From NCBI GenBank assembly GCA_028293545.1, contig JAQGOP010000011.1, forward strand, positions 1 through 64,000: 64,000 nt of DNA, in the 5' to 3' direction. Source of the stretch: Verrucomicrobiota bacterium (GTDB lineage: Bacteria; Verrucomicrobiota; Verrucomicrobiia; Opitutales; Opitutaceae). Positions 46,224 through 57,901 of this stretch are shown piece by piece (position 1 is the stretch's first letter; every line of letters starts with the position of its first letter). A program made the translations under genes and the position numbers. Under the pieces are notes generated by a model that was given only the letters and a program-made list of their open reading frames with translations, ran no database searches and was not told where the DNA came from.

Positions 46224-49034
46224 TCAGCGTCCCGCCGCCGCCGCTGCCGGTGCGGGCTTGATGATGTCGGCCAAGGTGTCGCGCAGGGCGTGCAGGCGGG
46301 ATTCGTCGATCGGCTTCGTGGGCTCGGAACTCTCGATGTAGAATGTATCGATCGCGACGCCGCGCTCCGTTCCGATGCGGGCGAAGGTGATGTCGAAGCC
46401 GTGGTCGGAAATGGTTTTTGCGAAGCGATAAAGCAGGCCGATCTGGTCGCGCGCCTGGATTTCCACGATCGTGCGCTGCATCGAAAGCTCGTGGTACACT
46501 TCCACCGTCGGCGGAAACGAGGTGTGCAGCGCCTCACCCGCGGGCGTGAACGGCCTGGTCGCCGCGACCCGCTTCGCCTGCGCCACGATTTCCGGGTACA
46601 GGTCCTTGTTCGCCACCAGCGCGGCCTCGATCGTGCGCGCAAAGATTTCCTGCGCACTCGAACTCTGCACCACGCCGCGGTCGGGCTCGACGACATAGAA
46701 GGTGTCGATCGCGATGTGGTCCGAGCGGGAAATCACCTTGGATCCGAGGATGGAAAGCCCGGCGACGCTGAACGCGCCCGCGAGTTTATAAAAGAGGCCG
46801 GCCCGGTCCCACGTCACGACGTTCACCACCGTCAGCGAACGGTTGAGATCGTCCTTCCACTCGATGATCGGCTTCAGCGAGCCGATCGTGTCGGCGTTGG
46901 CGATGCTCTTCAGGAGCCGATTCACCATCTGGATGTGCAGCGTGATCTCGTCGGCGTCGGTCTGGATAAAATAACGCTCGGGCAGCAGGCTGAAGTGGGC
47001 GACGATTTCGTCGGTGCTGATGCCGGGGATTTTGCGGGCAATAAGGTCCTGTTGGGTCATTTGCTTTTTCTTTTCGTAACTGGCAAGGACTCCCTCGCCA
47101 AGGCTCAACCGTTCCAAGGTCGCGCGATAAAGACTCGTATGAAGGGTGTCCTTGTAACTGTTCCAGAGGCTGACCGCCGTGCCCCGGGCGTCGCAGAAAG
47201 TGTGGACGTAGAGGTTGCGGAGTTGCTCGGCGTTTCCGACGAGCTCGGCAAATGCAGCGGCAGTCTGGGGATCATCTACATCCCGCTTCTGCCAGAATCG
47301 TGCCATCACGAGATGATTTTTTATCACGAACGCGACCAATTCCCGGCCTTCCGGCGACACTCCCAAGCGCTCCATGATCGGGCCCGCCAGCCTCACGCCA
47401 CTCTCGGCATGGCCCTGGATGCCGTCGGCCTTCCCGATATCGTGCAGCAGCAGCGTGAGATAAAGCAGCGCCGGGTCGGCGGTTTCGTGGAGCGCCTCCC
47501 GGTACTTCAACGTGATCGGCTCGGCGTTGGTGAAGATCAGGTCGAGCTGGCGGATGGCGTTCAGCGTATGAACGTCGGCGGTGTATCGGTGATAATATTC
47601 GTGCTGCACCATGCAGGTCAGCGCATCGAACTCCGGGATGAACAGCCCCAGCACGCCCAGCTCGTGCATCAGTGACAGCGTGGGAAACACGGCGCCGGTG
47701 GCGGAGAGGATCGCGCGGAAGCTCACCACCGCGTCGTTCGAACGCCGAACCTGCGGCGTCAGGAGCTTCGGGGCGGATTCACGAATGAGCGTCGCCAGGT
47801 GAAAATCCGGCTGGCAGCCGAGCTGCTGGCAATGCCGGAAAACGCGGATGAGGCGCACGGGATCGTCCTGGAAAACCGTCGGGGTCTCCGCCGCCAGTTC
47901 GCGCCCGCGAAGGATGAAGCCGTCGAGCCGTTTGCTGCGCCGAAACCGCGAAGCGAGCAGGCTCTGCCGCAGCGAGATGGGTTCGCCCTGGGCGTCGCGC
48001 CCGATGGTGAGCGCAAGCCGGCTTTCCACGATTTTCGAGACGCGAAAAATGGTCTGGGCCGCCCGATAGTAATCCTGCATGAAATGCTCCACGCGCGGGA
48101 GCAGGTCGACCTCGCCGTAACCGAGATTCTGCGCGACGCGCGGCTGGAGCTCGAGGTCGAGCAGGTCGGTGGGACGGCGGCTGAGGAAATGAAGCTCGTT
48201 GCGCACGCGAAGCAGCCAGTCGTAGGCGCGCGTAAAATCCCGGACCTCCTCTTCGCGAAGATAGCCTTGGGTGACGAGTTCCTCGATGGAGGCGACCCCG
48301 AGTTTCACCCGCGCCATCCAGACCGCGTTTTGATAATCGCGCAGGCCGCCAACGCCGTTCTTCACGTCGGGTTCCTGGATGAAAACGGTGTCGCCAAATT
48401 TTTCGCGGCGACGGGCCTGGTCGTCGAGGCGGGCGGCGATGTAGCCCTTGGGATCCTCGGCGGTCGCAAACGTGCGGTAGGCTTGGGCGAACGACTCGTA
48501 CAACGCGGTCGAGCCGGCGATCAGGCGCGACTCGAGCATCGAGGTGAGGGTCTGGATATCCTTGCGGGCCTCGACAAACACCTCGTCGACGTTGCGCGTG
48601 GAATGCCCGACTTTGAGGCCGCTGTCCCAAAGCGGGTAGAGGACTTCCTTCGAGAGATGCTCGAGGAGAGATTTGACGACGGCCGGCTTCGTTTTTGCCG
48701 GGAAGAGAAACATGATATCGACGTCGCTCAGGGGGCTGAGTTCACGGCGTCCGTAGCCGCCCAGGGCGAGCAAGGCGACGGTCGCCGGAGTCTTTCCATC
48801 GGTCGCCGGGAAGCTGGCGATGGAATGGTCGAAAAGCTGGGTCAGCATCGCATCGATCAGCGCGGCGCGCTCGTGGGCGATTTCCAGCCCCGATCCGCCG
48901 GCCTCGTGATGCTGGCGGAGGGCGGCATCACCGGCCTGGAGGAAGGCCTTGCACGCCGCGAGTCGATCCCCGACGGACGTGCCCGCGGCAAGACTCAGCG
49001 TGGCGCGTGCGGCATTGGGCGGGGAAACGGACAT
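46224..49034 (-). CDS. glnD: [protein-PII] uridylyltransferase / uridylyl-removing enzyme
   Basis: GlnD senses glutamine and modifies PII proteins. The 936-residue enzyme has a nucleotidyltransferase domain (GGYGRRELSPLSDVDIMF, about 92-109), a C-terminal HD domain (LLLHDIGKADGIQGHAESG) that removes the uridylyl group, and two ACT domains at the end (RAGLFYKLAGAFSVAGL and QIGLLYRFAKTISDHGFDI) that bind glutamine. Length is normal for the family. No glnB or ammonium transporter gene is adjacent. It is divergent from valS. Confidence 0.96.
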   Translation of the reverse strand: MSVSPPNAARATLSLAAGTSVGDRLAACKAFLQAGDAALRQHHEAGGSGLEIAHERAALIDAMLTQLFDHSIASFPATDGKTPATVALLALGGYGRRELSPLSDVDIMFLFPAKTKPAVVKSLLEHLSKEVLYPLWDSGLKVGHSTRNVDEVFVEARKDIQTLTSMLESRLIAGSTALYESFAQAYRTFATAEDPKGYIAARLDDQARRREKFGDTVFIQEPDVKNGVGGLRDYQNAVWMARVKLGVASIEELVTQGYLREEEVRDFTRAYDWLLRVRNELHFLSRRPTDLLDLELQPRVAQNLGYGEVDLLPRVEHFMQDYYRAAQTIFRVSKIVESRLALTIGRDAQGEPISLRQSLLASRFRRSKRLDGFILRGRELAAETPTVFQDDPVRLIRVFRHCQQLGCQPDFHLATLIRESAPKLLTPQVRRSNDAVVSFRAILSATGAVFPTLSLMHELGVLGLFIPEFDALTCMVQHEYYHRYTADVHTLNAIRQLDLIFTNAEPITLKYREALHETADPALLYLTLLLHDIGKADGIQGHAESGVRLAGPIMERLGVSPEGRELVAFVIKNHLVMARFWQKRDVDDPQTAAAFAELVGNAEQLRNLYVHTFCDARGTAVSLWNSYKDTLHTSLYRATLERLSLGEGVLASYEKKKQMTQQDLIARKIPGISTDEIVAHFSLLPERYFIQTDADEITLHIQMVNRLLKSIANADTIGSLKPIIEWKDDLNRSLTVVNVVTWDRAGLFYKLAGAFSVAGLSILGSKVISRSDHIAIDTFYVVEPDRGVVQSSSAQEIFARTIEAALVANKDLYPEIVAQAKRVAATRPFTPAGEALHTSFPPTVEVYHELSMQRTIVEIQARDQIGLLYRFAKTISDHGFDITFARIGTERGVAIDTFYIESSEPTKPIDESRLHALRDTLADIIKPAPAAAAAGR

Positions 49035-49090
49035 AGGTGGCTAGATCAGGAAAGGGAGGCGGAAGGAAGGAGGAAAGGCCGATCTTTTTA

Positions 49091-49192
49091 TCCACGCCTG
49101 GGCGCGAATGAGCCCGAATCCAGCACCGGGCGACGCCTTGAATTTCGGAGTCGTGGGTTCGATTTGGGTCTATTCGTGTTCATTGGTGGTGA
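49091..49192. repeat. imperfect inverted repeat, family E, upstream of valS
   Basis: tccacgcctgggcgcgaatg near 49091 and tctattcgtgttcattggtg near 49170 form imperfect arms, related to the pair at 35500. It occupies most of the glnD-valS gap (49035-49277). Confidence 0.6.
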
Positions 49193-49277
49193 AAGGCTTT
49201 GGCTGACGGTCTAAGCTTCTCCTTGCCTCGCCCTCGTGCGGGACGTTTTCTCGGGGGTTTCAGAACTTAAACGCATC

Positions 49278-52115
49278 ATGCCTGAGATCACCAAGAGCTA
49301 CGAATCGCGCGACATTGAGAAGAAATGGTATGCCGCCTGGCTGGAGGCGAAGTGCTTTGCCGGCCGGGTCGATGCCGCCCGCGAACCTTATAGCATCGCG
49401 ATCCCGCCGCCCAACGTCACGGGCGTGCTGACGATGGGGCATGTGCTCAACAACACCATCCAGGACATCCTGATCCGCCGCGCCCGCCTCGAAGGGAAAT
49501 CCGCCTTGTGGCTTCCGGGCACCGACCACGCCGGCATTGCCACCCAGACCGTGGTGGAGCGGGAGCTCCGTAAACAGAAGCAGACGCGGCATGATTACGG
49601 CCGGGAAAAATTCGTGGAGAAAGTCTGGGCCTGGCGGCAGGAAAAGGGCGGGATCATCCTCGAGCAATTGCGCCGACTGGGCGCGTCATGCGACTGGGAT
49701 CGCACCGCGTTCACGATGGACCCGGCTTACTCGCAGCGCGTGATCGCGGTGTTCGTCGAGTTGTTCAATCGCGGCTACATCTATCGCGGCAAGCGGATGG
49801 TCAATTGGTGCCCGGGCACGCAGACCGCGCTCTCCGACGAGGAAGTGATCATGAAGCCGGTCAACGGCTTGATCTACCGCGTGCGTTACGAGCTGACGAA
49901 CGCGCCGGGGAATTTCATCGAGGTCAAAACCACCCGCCCCGAAACGATCCCGGGTGACGTCGCGATCGCGGTGCATCCCGACGATCCACGTTACACCGCC
50001 CTGATCGGCCAAACTGTGCGGCGCCCGATTGGGCCTGCGGCGGAGATGCCGATCGTCGCGGACTCGGCGGTCGACAAGGAATTTGGCTCCGGCGCATTGA
50101 AAATCACGCCGGCGCACGACAAGACCGATTACGAGATCGGCCTGCGCCATCGGCTGCCCGTGATCGATGTGCTCAATCCGAATGGCTCGCTCAACGAACT
50201 GGCCGGCCCGGAGCTCGCGGGGATGGATCGCTTTGCCGCGCGGAAAAAAGCGGCGGAAATGCTGAAGGCCAATGGCGCCCTGGTCGCGGAGGAGCCGTAT
50301 TCGAACAATGTCGGTTATTCCGAGCGCGCCGATGTCCCGATCGAGCCGCGCCTCACGGAGCAATGGTGGCTGCGTTATCCCAAGATCGAGGAAGCGAAGG
50401 CCGCGGTGCGCGATGGGCACATCAAGTTTTATCCCGAGCGCTGGTCGAAGGTTTACCTGCACTGGCTCGAGAATATCCAGGATTGGTGCATCAGCCGGCA
50501 GCTCTGGTGGGGACACCGCATCCCGGTCTGGTACCGGAAGGGCGCAAACCGCAGCGAGCCGCAGAACTGGCACGTGTCGGTGAACGGCCCGGCCGACCCG
50601 CAGGATTGGGAGCAGGAAGATGACGTGCTCGATACCTGGGCGTCGTCGTGGCTGTGGCCGTTTGCGACGCTGGGCTGGCCGGATGCCGAGGAAATGAAGC
50701 GGGCGGGTTTCAATTATTTCTACCCGACGACGACGCTCGTGACGGGCCCCGATATTATTTTCTTCTGGGTGGCGCGGATGATCATGGCGGGGTTGGAACT
50801 CGTGCCAAACGGGAGCGCGGAAGCCGGAAACCGGATCGGTTCGAAACCCACTCAAGGCGCCACCGGCGCGCTGGAATCCCTTTCCGGCATCCGGCATTCG
50901 GTCTCCGAAATCGCCCCTGCCGCCTCGGGTCCGCTGACGGCGAAACAGATCGAGGCGCGCATCCCGTTCCGGAACGTCTACTTCACCGGCATCATTCGCG
51001 ACCAGCAGGGGCGTAAGATGTCGAAGTCGCTGGGCAATTCGCCGGACCCGCTCGACTTGATCGATGCCTACGGCGCCGACGGACTGCGCTTCGGGATCAT
51101 TTCGATCGCGCCGCAGGGGCAGGATATTCGTTTCCAGGAGGACCGCATCGAGAGCGGAAAGAACTTCTGCAACAAGCTCTGGAACGCCTCGCGGTTTCGG
51201 CAGATGAGCGGCGAGGCCGGCGACAACTCGTCGCTCGGAGCGGTGATGGCGCGGATCGATCCGCCGAAGTTCGACTCCGACGACCACGCGATCCTGGAGC
51301 GGCTCCTCGCGACGACGCGCGACGTGGATCGTTGTTTGGCGGAATTCGAATTCAGCGCGGCGGTGCAGGCGCTCTACGGTTTTTTCTGGAACGATTTCTG
51401 CGACTGGTACGTGGAGGTTTCGAAGGCGAAGCTCCAAGCCGCCGACACGAAGGCGAACTGCCTAGCAATCCAGGATCTGGTGCTGCGCCAGGCGCTGCTG
51501 CTGTTGCATCCGTTCATTCCCTTCATCACGGAGGAGCTCTGGCAGCTGCTCGGTTATGCGAAACCGGGCGCGTTCATCGAGGATTCCCGCGCGGAGGGTG
51601 GCGACGAGTTGGCGAAGTCCTACGCGAGCCGCGGCCTTGCGCTCGATCACGAACAGATCGCGACCGTGCAGAACCTGAAGGCGTTTGTTTCCCAGGCGCG
51701 CGCGCTAAAGGCCGAGCATAACCTGGCGAGCCGTCGCGATGTGAAGTTTTCGGTGATCACGAGCGATCGCGATTGGTCGATCCTGTCGGCCAACGCCGCC
51801 AAGGCCAATCGCCTCGCCGGCGCCGCCGAACTCGTGCGGCGCGAGAGCGTGGAAGGCGCGCCCGCGGCGGTGACGGCACTCGGCACGCTCTATCTCGACC
51901 TCGCGAGCACAGTGGACGTGGGCGCGGAAAAAATTCGGCTGACGAAGGAGCTGGAAGCGTTGACGAAGCATGTGGCAGGCACGGAAGCACGGCTGGCGAA
52001 CCAGGCGTTCGTGAGCAAGGCGCCGCCCGCAGTGCTGGAAGGCGCGCGCAAACAACTCGCCGACCAGCAAGCCAAACGCGCCGAGCTCGAGCGTCTGCTG
52101 AAATCCCTCGGGTGA
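49278..52115 (+). CDS. valS: valyl-tRNA synthetase with an in-frame repeat insertion
   Basis: ValRS charges tRNA-Val and edits threonine. The 945-residue protein has the HIGH-type motif in PPPNVTGVLTMGHVLN, a zinc-poor connective-peptide editing region, RKMSKSLGN (K near 580), an anticodon-binding part and a C-terminal coiled coil (LTKELEALTKHVAGTEARLA). ATG 49278 (MPEITKSYESRDIEKKWY) fits the family start. Residues about 512-555, between MIMAGLEL and IPFRNVYFTG, are extra. They are encoded by family A repeat DNA plus unique sequence in frame, an unusual insertion in an essential gene that must tolerate it. Confidence 0.95.
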   Translation: MPEITKSYESRDIEKKWYAAWLEAKCFAGRVDAAREPYSIAIPPPNVTGVLTMGHVLNNTIQDILIRRARLEGKSALWLPGTDHAGIATQTVVERELRKQKQTRHDYGREKFVEKVWAWRQEKGGIILEQLRRLGASCDWDRTAFTMDPAYSQRVIAVFVELFNRGYIYRGKRMVNWCPGTQTALSDEEVIMKPVNGLIYRVRYELTNAPGNFIEVKTTRPETIPGDVAIAVHPDDPRYTALIGQTVRRPIGPAAEMPIVADSAVDKEFGSGALKITPAHDKTDYEIGLRHRLPVIDVLNPNGSLNELAGPELAGMDRFAARKKAAEMLKANGALVAEEPYSNNVGYSERADVPIEPRLTEQWWLRYPKIEEAKAAVRDGHIKFYPERWSKVYLHWLENIQDWCISRQLWWGHRIPVWYRKGANRSEPQNWHVSVNGPADPQDWEQEDDVLDTWASSWLWPFATLGWPDAEEMKRAGFNYFYPTTTLVTGPDIIFFWVARMIMAGLELVPNGSAEAGNRIGSKPTQGATGALESLSGIRHSVSEIAPAASGPLTAKQIEARIPFRNVYFTGIIRDQQGRKMSKSLGNSPDPLDLIDAYGADGLRFGIISIAPQGQDIRFQEDRIESGKNFCNKLWNASRFRQMSGEAGDNSSLGAVMARIDPPKFDSDDHAILERLLATTRDVDRCLAEFEFSAAVQALYGFFWNDFCDWYVEVSKAKLQAADTKANCLAIQDLVLRQALLLLHPFIPFITEELWQLLGYAKPGAFIEDSRAEGGDELAKSYASRGLALDHEQIATVQNLKAFVSQARALKAEHNLASRRDVKFSVITSDRDWSILSANAAKANRLAGAAELVRRESVEGAPAAVTALGTLYLDLASTVDVGAEKIRLTKELEALTKHVAGTEARLANQAFVSKAPPAVLEGARKQLADQQAKRAELERLLKSLG
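50821..50850. repeat. family A repeat inside the valS coding sequence
   Basis: aagccggaaaccggatcggt then tcgaaacccact, matching inverted sequence at 46182-46203. It encodes AGNRIGSKP in the insertion between two conserved parts of ValRS. Confidence 0.78.
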
Positions 52116-52322
52116 CGGAAGAGATGGACGCGCCGTTGTGACGTGCTTGAAATGTTGGAGAACGGAATGGCCGAAGCGACGAGGCTTCCGGGGATAAGTT
52201 TGAGAATCAAGGCCGGTGAGCAGCTGATCGAAATCTGACCTCAGACTGATACTCTTCGTCCACGAAATCTTGACGAGACCGAGGGCGCTTGCCGAACCGG
52301 CTGCGATCCGTCTTCCTCCGTC

Positions 52323-54086
<1,764 letters not shown>

Positions 54087-54100
54087 GGAACCCGAACGCC

Positions 54101-55090
54101 ATGGACGACAGCGAAAATTTCCTCCCGGAAGACGAAGCGGCGACGCCGAAGAAATCATTCTGGGCTCACCTCAACGACCTGCGCACGGCCCTGATGCGAT
54201 CGGCCATCGCCATCGGCGTCGCGCTGGTGGTCTGCCTCCTGGTTTCCGACAAGATCATCGCGATCCTGGAATATCCGCTCCGGAAGATCGACATGTTCGA
54301 GAAGCCGCAGCCGACGGTGAGTTTCCAGATTGGAGCCACCAAGCTCGGTCCTTACCCGGTGACGCGGGAGCAGTTCGACGGCCTGCCGCCGGGCGAGGCC
54401 CCGCAGATTATTTTCCAAGTCGGCGCCGCCCAGGTGGGCAAGGAGCAGGTTGCGACGCTGAAACTGCTGCCCGCGCCGCCGGATGGCACCCCGAGTATGC
54501 GGGTGAAGCTGCACAACTTCGGCCCGGCGGAGGCATTTTTCGTGGCCTTTCACGTGGCGTTGTACGGCGCGCTCATCGTATCGGCTCCGTTTTGGGCTTA
54601 TTTCCTGGGGCAATTTTTCCTGCCGGCGCTCAACATCAAGGAACGAAAACTGTTTTTCGGCTGGATCGGGTGGAGCGTGGTTTTGTTTTTTGCCGGCGTG
54701 GCGATGACTTATTTCCTCCTGCTGCCCCTCGCGTTGCGCGCCTCAATTGAGTATTCCCGGTTGCTGGGCTTCGAGGCTTTCGACTGGCGCGCTGACGAGT
54801 ACATCGGCTTCGTGGCGAAATTTATTTTCGGCATGGGGCTGGGTTTTCAATTTCCGATCGTCGTCCTGCTCCTCGTCCAATTGGGCCTCGTGACTCACCA
54901 CCAGCTCGCCAAGTACCGCCGACACGTCGCGGTGTTGTCGCTGATCCTCGGCGCCGTGCTGACCACGCCGGAGGTGATCACGCAGGTCGCGATGGCCGTG
55001 CCGCTCTACATCCTTTACGAGGCCTGTATCTGGATCGCGTGGTACTGGGACTGGAAAAAGCGGAAGGCCGGCGGAGTGATCGATGTATAG
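54101..55090 (+). CDS. tatC: Sec-independent translocase subunit TatC with enlarged periplasmic loop
   Basis: TatC recognises twin-arginine signal peptides in the inner membrane. The 329-residue protein has FWAHLNDLRTALMRSAIAI at the start, the second-helix FFVAFHVALYGALIVSAPFW, the conserved ERKLFFGW and further membrane segments. Typical TatC has about 250 residues; the extra length lies mainly between membrane helices 1 and 2 (about residues 67-150), in the first periplasmic loop. A TAG stop is shared with a family C repeat. tatA is far away at 1-118, so the Tat genes are not in one operon. Confidence 0.93.
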   Translation: MDDSENFLPEDEAATPKKSFWAHLNDLRTALMRSAIAIGVALVVCLLVSDKIIAILEYPLRKIDMFEKPQPTVSFQIGATKLGPYPVTREQFDGLPPGEAPQIIFQVGAAQVGKEQVATLKLLPAPPDGTPSMRVKLHNFGPAEAFFVAFHVALYGALIVSAPFWAYFLGQFFLPALNIKERKLFFGWIGWSVVLFFAGVAMTYFLLLPLALRASIEYSRLLGFEAFDWRADEYIGFVAKFIFGMGLGFQFPIVVLLLVQLGLVTHHQLAKYRRHVAVLSLILGAVLTTPEVITQVAMAVPLYILYEACIWIAWYWDWKKRKAGGVIDV

Positions 55091-55122
55091 GTGGAACGCG
55101 TGGCCAACGCGTTGAGCGGCGC
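55088..55122 (+). repeat. dispersed repeat, family C, at the tatC stop codon
   Basis: taggtggaacgcgtggccaa then cgcgttgagcggcgc. The TAG is the tatC stop codon. Confidence 0.72.
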
Positions 55123-55242
55123 CGGGGGCAATTGAACGCGAGCGGAGCCAACCCGCGCGTCGGGGACAACCAGGCTTCGCGACTGGCGCGGGATTTACCG
55201 CTTGCGCCGAAGGCGCACGCGTGCGGCCATGGACCGTTCACC

Positions 55243-56386
55243 ATGATCGCACCAGAGACTTTCAATCACATCGAGAACATCACCAAGCGCGCCGGGCACT
55301 TGTGGAGGTTTCTTTGACGTCGACCAAAAGCGACGGGAAATAGAGGCGATGGACGCCCAGATGGGCGCGCCGGGATTTTGGGATAGCAACGAGCGGGCGC
55401 AAAAGCACATCGCCAAGCTCAACGCGCTGAAAAAGGCGGTCCTGCCCGTCGTCGCGTTCCAAAAACGCGTCGAGGACGTGGGCGTGATGACCGAGCTCGT
55501 GGAAGCCGCCGAAGGCGCGGAACGGGAGTCCTACGAGAAGGAAATCGAGACGACGGTGGCCGCCATGGTCACCGAATTGGACCTGATCGAAATCGCTTCC
55601 TTCTTAACCGGGCCGTTCGACCGGAACAACGCCATCCTCGGCATCCAGTCGGGCGCCGGCGGCACCGAGTCCAACGATTGGGCCGATATCCTGTTCCGCA
55701 TGTACAATCGCTGGGCGGAACGCCGCGGGTTCACGGTGGAAGTCCAGGACGTCCAAGTCGGCGACCAAGCGGGCATCAGCAAGGCGACGATCTTGATCAA
55801 GGGCGAAAACGCCTACGGCTACGTGAAGGCCGAGCGCGGCGTGCATCGGCTCGTGCGCATCAGCCCGTTCGACTCGAACAAGCGCCGTCACACTTCGTTC
55901 TGCGCGATCGATGTGATCGCGGAAATCACCGACGAAATTGAAATCGAAATCCCCGAGGGCGAAATCCGCGTCGATGTTTATCGTTCCTCCGGCAAGGGCG
56001 GGCAGGGCGTCAACACCACGGATTCCGCGGTTCGCCTGACGCACATCCCGAGCGGCATCGTGGTGGTCTGCCCAAACGAGCGCTCGCAGATCAAGAACAA
56101 GGCAGCCGCGCTGAACGTCCTGAAGGCGCGCCTCTACGAAAAGAAGCAGGACGAGCAACGCGCCGAGATGGATCGTTTCTACGGGGAGAAAGGCGAAATC
56201 GGCTGGGGCAGCCAGATCCGCAGCTATGTGCTCCAGCCTTACCAGATGGTGAAGGACCTCCGCACCGGCATGAGCACGAGCGATACGCAGGGTGTGTTGG
56301 ACGGCGATCTCGACCGCTTCATCAACGCCTGGCTCCGCGCGGGCTCGCCGCGGCATCGGAACAAGGAAATCCAGATGGAAGAGTGA
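55243..56386 (+). CDS. prfB: peptide chain release factor 2, programmed +1 frameshift
   Basis: RF2 ends translation at UGA and UAA. The 24 codons from ATG 55243 reach TTTCTTTGA; the TGA (55315-55317) is bypassed by a +1 slip on CTT, giving [11 protein letters not shown] in the new frame (55316 on). This is the classic autoregulatory site. An AGGAGG-like gtggagg lies just upstream. The rest of the protein has [13 protein letters not shown] (stop-codon reading SPF), GGQ in [17 protein letters not shown], and a normal C-terminus. The full coding sequence is 55243-55314 joined to 55316-56386. Confidence 0.96.
55301..55320 (+). promoter_or_regulatory. RF2 programmed frameshift site
   Basis: Shine-Dalgarno-like gtggaggt, then ttctttgac: CTT is the slippery codon and TGA the in-frame stop. 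It lets RF2 level control its own synthesis. Confidence 0.93.
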
Positions 56387-56500
56387 GGAAGGGCGGGGGC
56401 TGGAGGGCCGCGCTTACAACAGCCGCCGTTACTTGATCCCTTCGCTCGCAATTTGGCCGTTCAGCCCTTCAGTCGTTCAGCCCTCCAGCCATTTCCGCCG

Positions 56501-57901
56501 ATGCCTGACTTGCCCTACGACCAGATTCGCTCCGCTTTTGCCGGGCAGACGCTGTTCGAGGACAAGACCTGGCGGCTTTCGCCGGAAGCATGGCCGCTCA
56601 CCGGCGATCAGGTGGCGCAGCTGGAAGCGATCGGCGCCGCGTGCTTCGAATTCCACCAGGCGCTGGAAACCCTTTACCTGCGCTCGGTGGCGGGAAAAAA
56701 TCTGCTGCGCAACAAACCGCTGCTCACGCCGTGGGTCGCGGATTACCTCGATCGCGGGAAGCCCGCGGCGCTGATCGCCCATGCGCGCGATTCGCGGAAT
56801 CGCGGCGCGTTTCCCGCGGTGCTCCGGCCGGACCTGCTGCTGACCGATGACGGCTTCGCGTTGACCGAACTCGATTCCGTGCCGGGAGGAATCGGACTCA
56901 CGGCTTTCCTGAACCGTTTGTACGCGAGCGAGGACATCCTCGGTGGCGAGGCGATGATCGCAAATTTCTATGCCGCGCTCGCCGCGCTCAAACCCGATGC
57001 GCGCAATCCTTTCATCGCGCTTGTGGTGAGTGACGAGGCGGCGACTTACCGCCCGGAAATGATGTGGCTGGCGCACCAGCTCCAAGTCCAGGGTCGGCGC
57101 GTGTTCTGCGTTGGGCCCGATGAACTTTTTCCGCTCGGTCCGCAGCTCTGCGTCGATGTCGACGGCAACCCGGAAAAGGTCGACGTCATTTACCGTTTCT
57201 TCGAGTTGTTCGACCTCGCGAACGTGCGTACGGCGAAGTTCATCTTCGAGGCATGGCACGGCGGCGAGGTCGTGATCACGCCGCCGATGCGCCCTTTCCA
57301 GGAGGAAAAACTTTCGCTCGCGCTGTTTCACCATCACCTGCTGCAGGATTTCTGGGCGGAGACGCTGAGCAGCCGCGCCTTGAAATTACTGCGCGGATTG
57401 ATTCCACCTTCGTGGGTGATGGATCCCGCGCCGTTGCCCCCCGGGGCGGTGATTGAAGGGCCGAGGGCGGCGGGACGCATGCTGCACGACTGGCGGGAGC
57501 TGGCGAATGCGACCCAGAAGGAGCGCGACCTGATCCTGAAAATTTCCGGCTACCACGAGACGGCGTGGGGCGCGCGGAGCGTCATCCTCGGCAGCGATTC
57601 ATCACGCGAGGAGTGGCAGGAAGGCGTGCAGCGCGCGGTGGAGTTGGCGCCGACCAACCTGCACTTGCTCCAGGTGTACAAGAAACCGCGTCGCGTCCGT
57701 CATCGCGTCTATGAACGCGAGGCGCCGCATGAAGCCCGGGAAGTCGATGGGCGGCTGCGGCTTTGCCCGTATTATTTTATGGTCGGCGAACAGCCCAAGT
57801 TATCGGGTGCGCTCGCGACGTTTTGCCCGCCGGACAAAAAAATCATCCACGGCATGGTCGATGCCGCGTTGCTGCCGGCGAAGGTTTCAGCAGCGGGGTA
57901 G
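56501..57901 (+). CDS. conserved protein, possible ATP-grasp-like ligase, unknown
   Basis: A 466-residue soluble protein (MPDLPYDQIRSAF). Segments such as LLLTDDGFALTELDSVPGGI, RRVFCVGPDELF, VDVIYRFFELFDLANVRTAK and VVITPPMRPFQEEKLSLAL have the alternating acidic and glycine pattern of circularly permuted ATP-grasp enzymes, but no motif is certain. Such proteins often form peptide-like bonds. The TAG stop is provided by a repeat shared with the convergent gene at 57980. Function is unknown. Confidence 0.55.
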   Translation: MPDLPYDQIRSAFAGQTLFEDKTWRLSPEAWPLTGDQVAQLEAIGAACFEFHQALETLYLRSVAGKNLLRNKPLLTPWVADYLDRGKPAALIAHARDSRNRGAFPAVLRPDLLLTDDGFALTELDSVPGGIGLTAFLNRLYASEDILGGEAMIANFYAALAALKPDARNPFIALVVSDEAATYRPEMMWLAHQLQVQGRRVFCVGPDELFPLGPQLCVDVDGNPEKVDVIYRFFELFDLANVRTAKFIFEAWHGGEVVITPPMRPFQEEKLSLALFHHHLLQDFWAETLSSRALKLLRGLIPPSWVMDPAPLPPGAVIEGPRAAGRMLHDWRELANATQKERDLILKISGYHETAWGARSVILGSDSSREEWQEGVQRAVELAPTNLHLLQVYKKPRRVRHRVYEREAPHEAREVDGRLRLCPYYFMVGEQPKLSGALATFCPPDKKIIHGMVDAALLPAKVSAAG

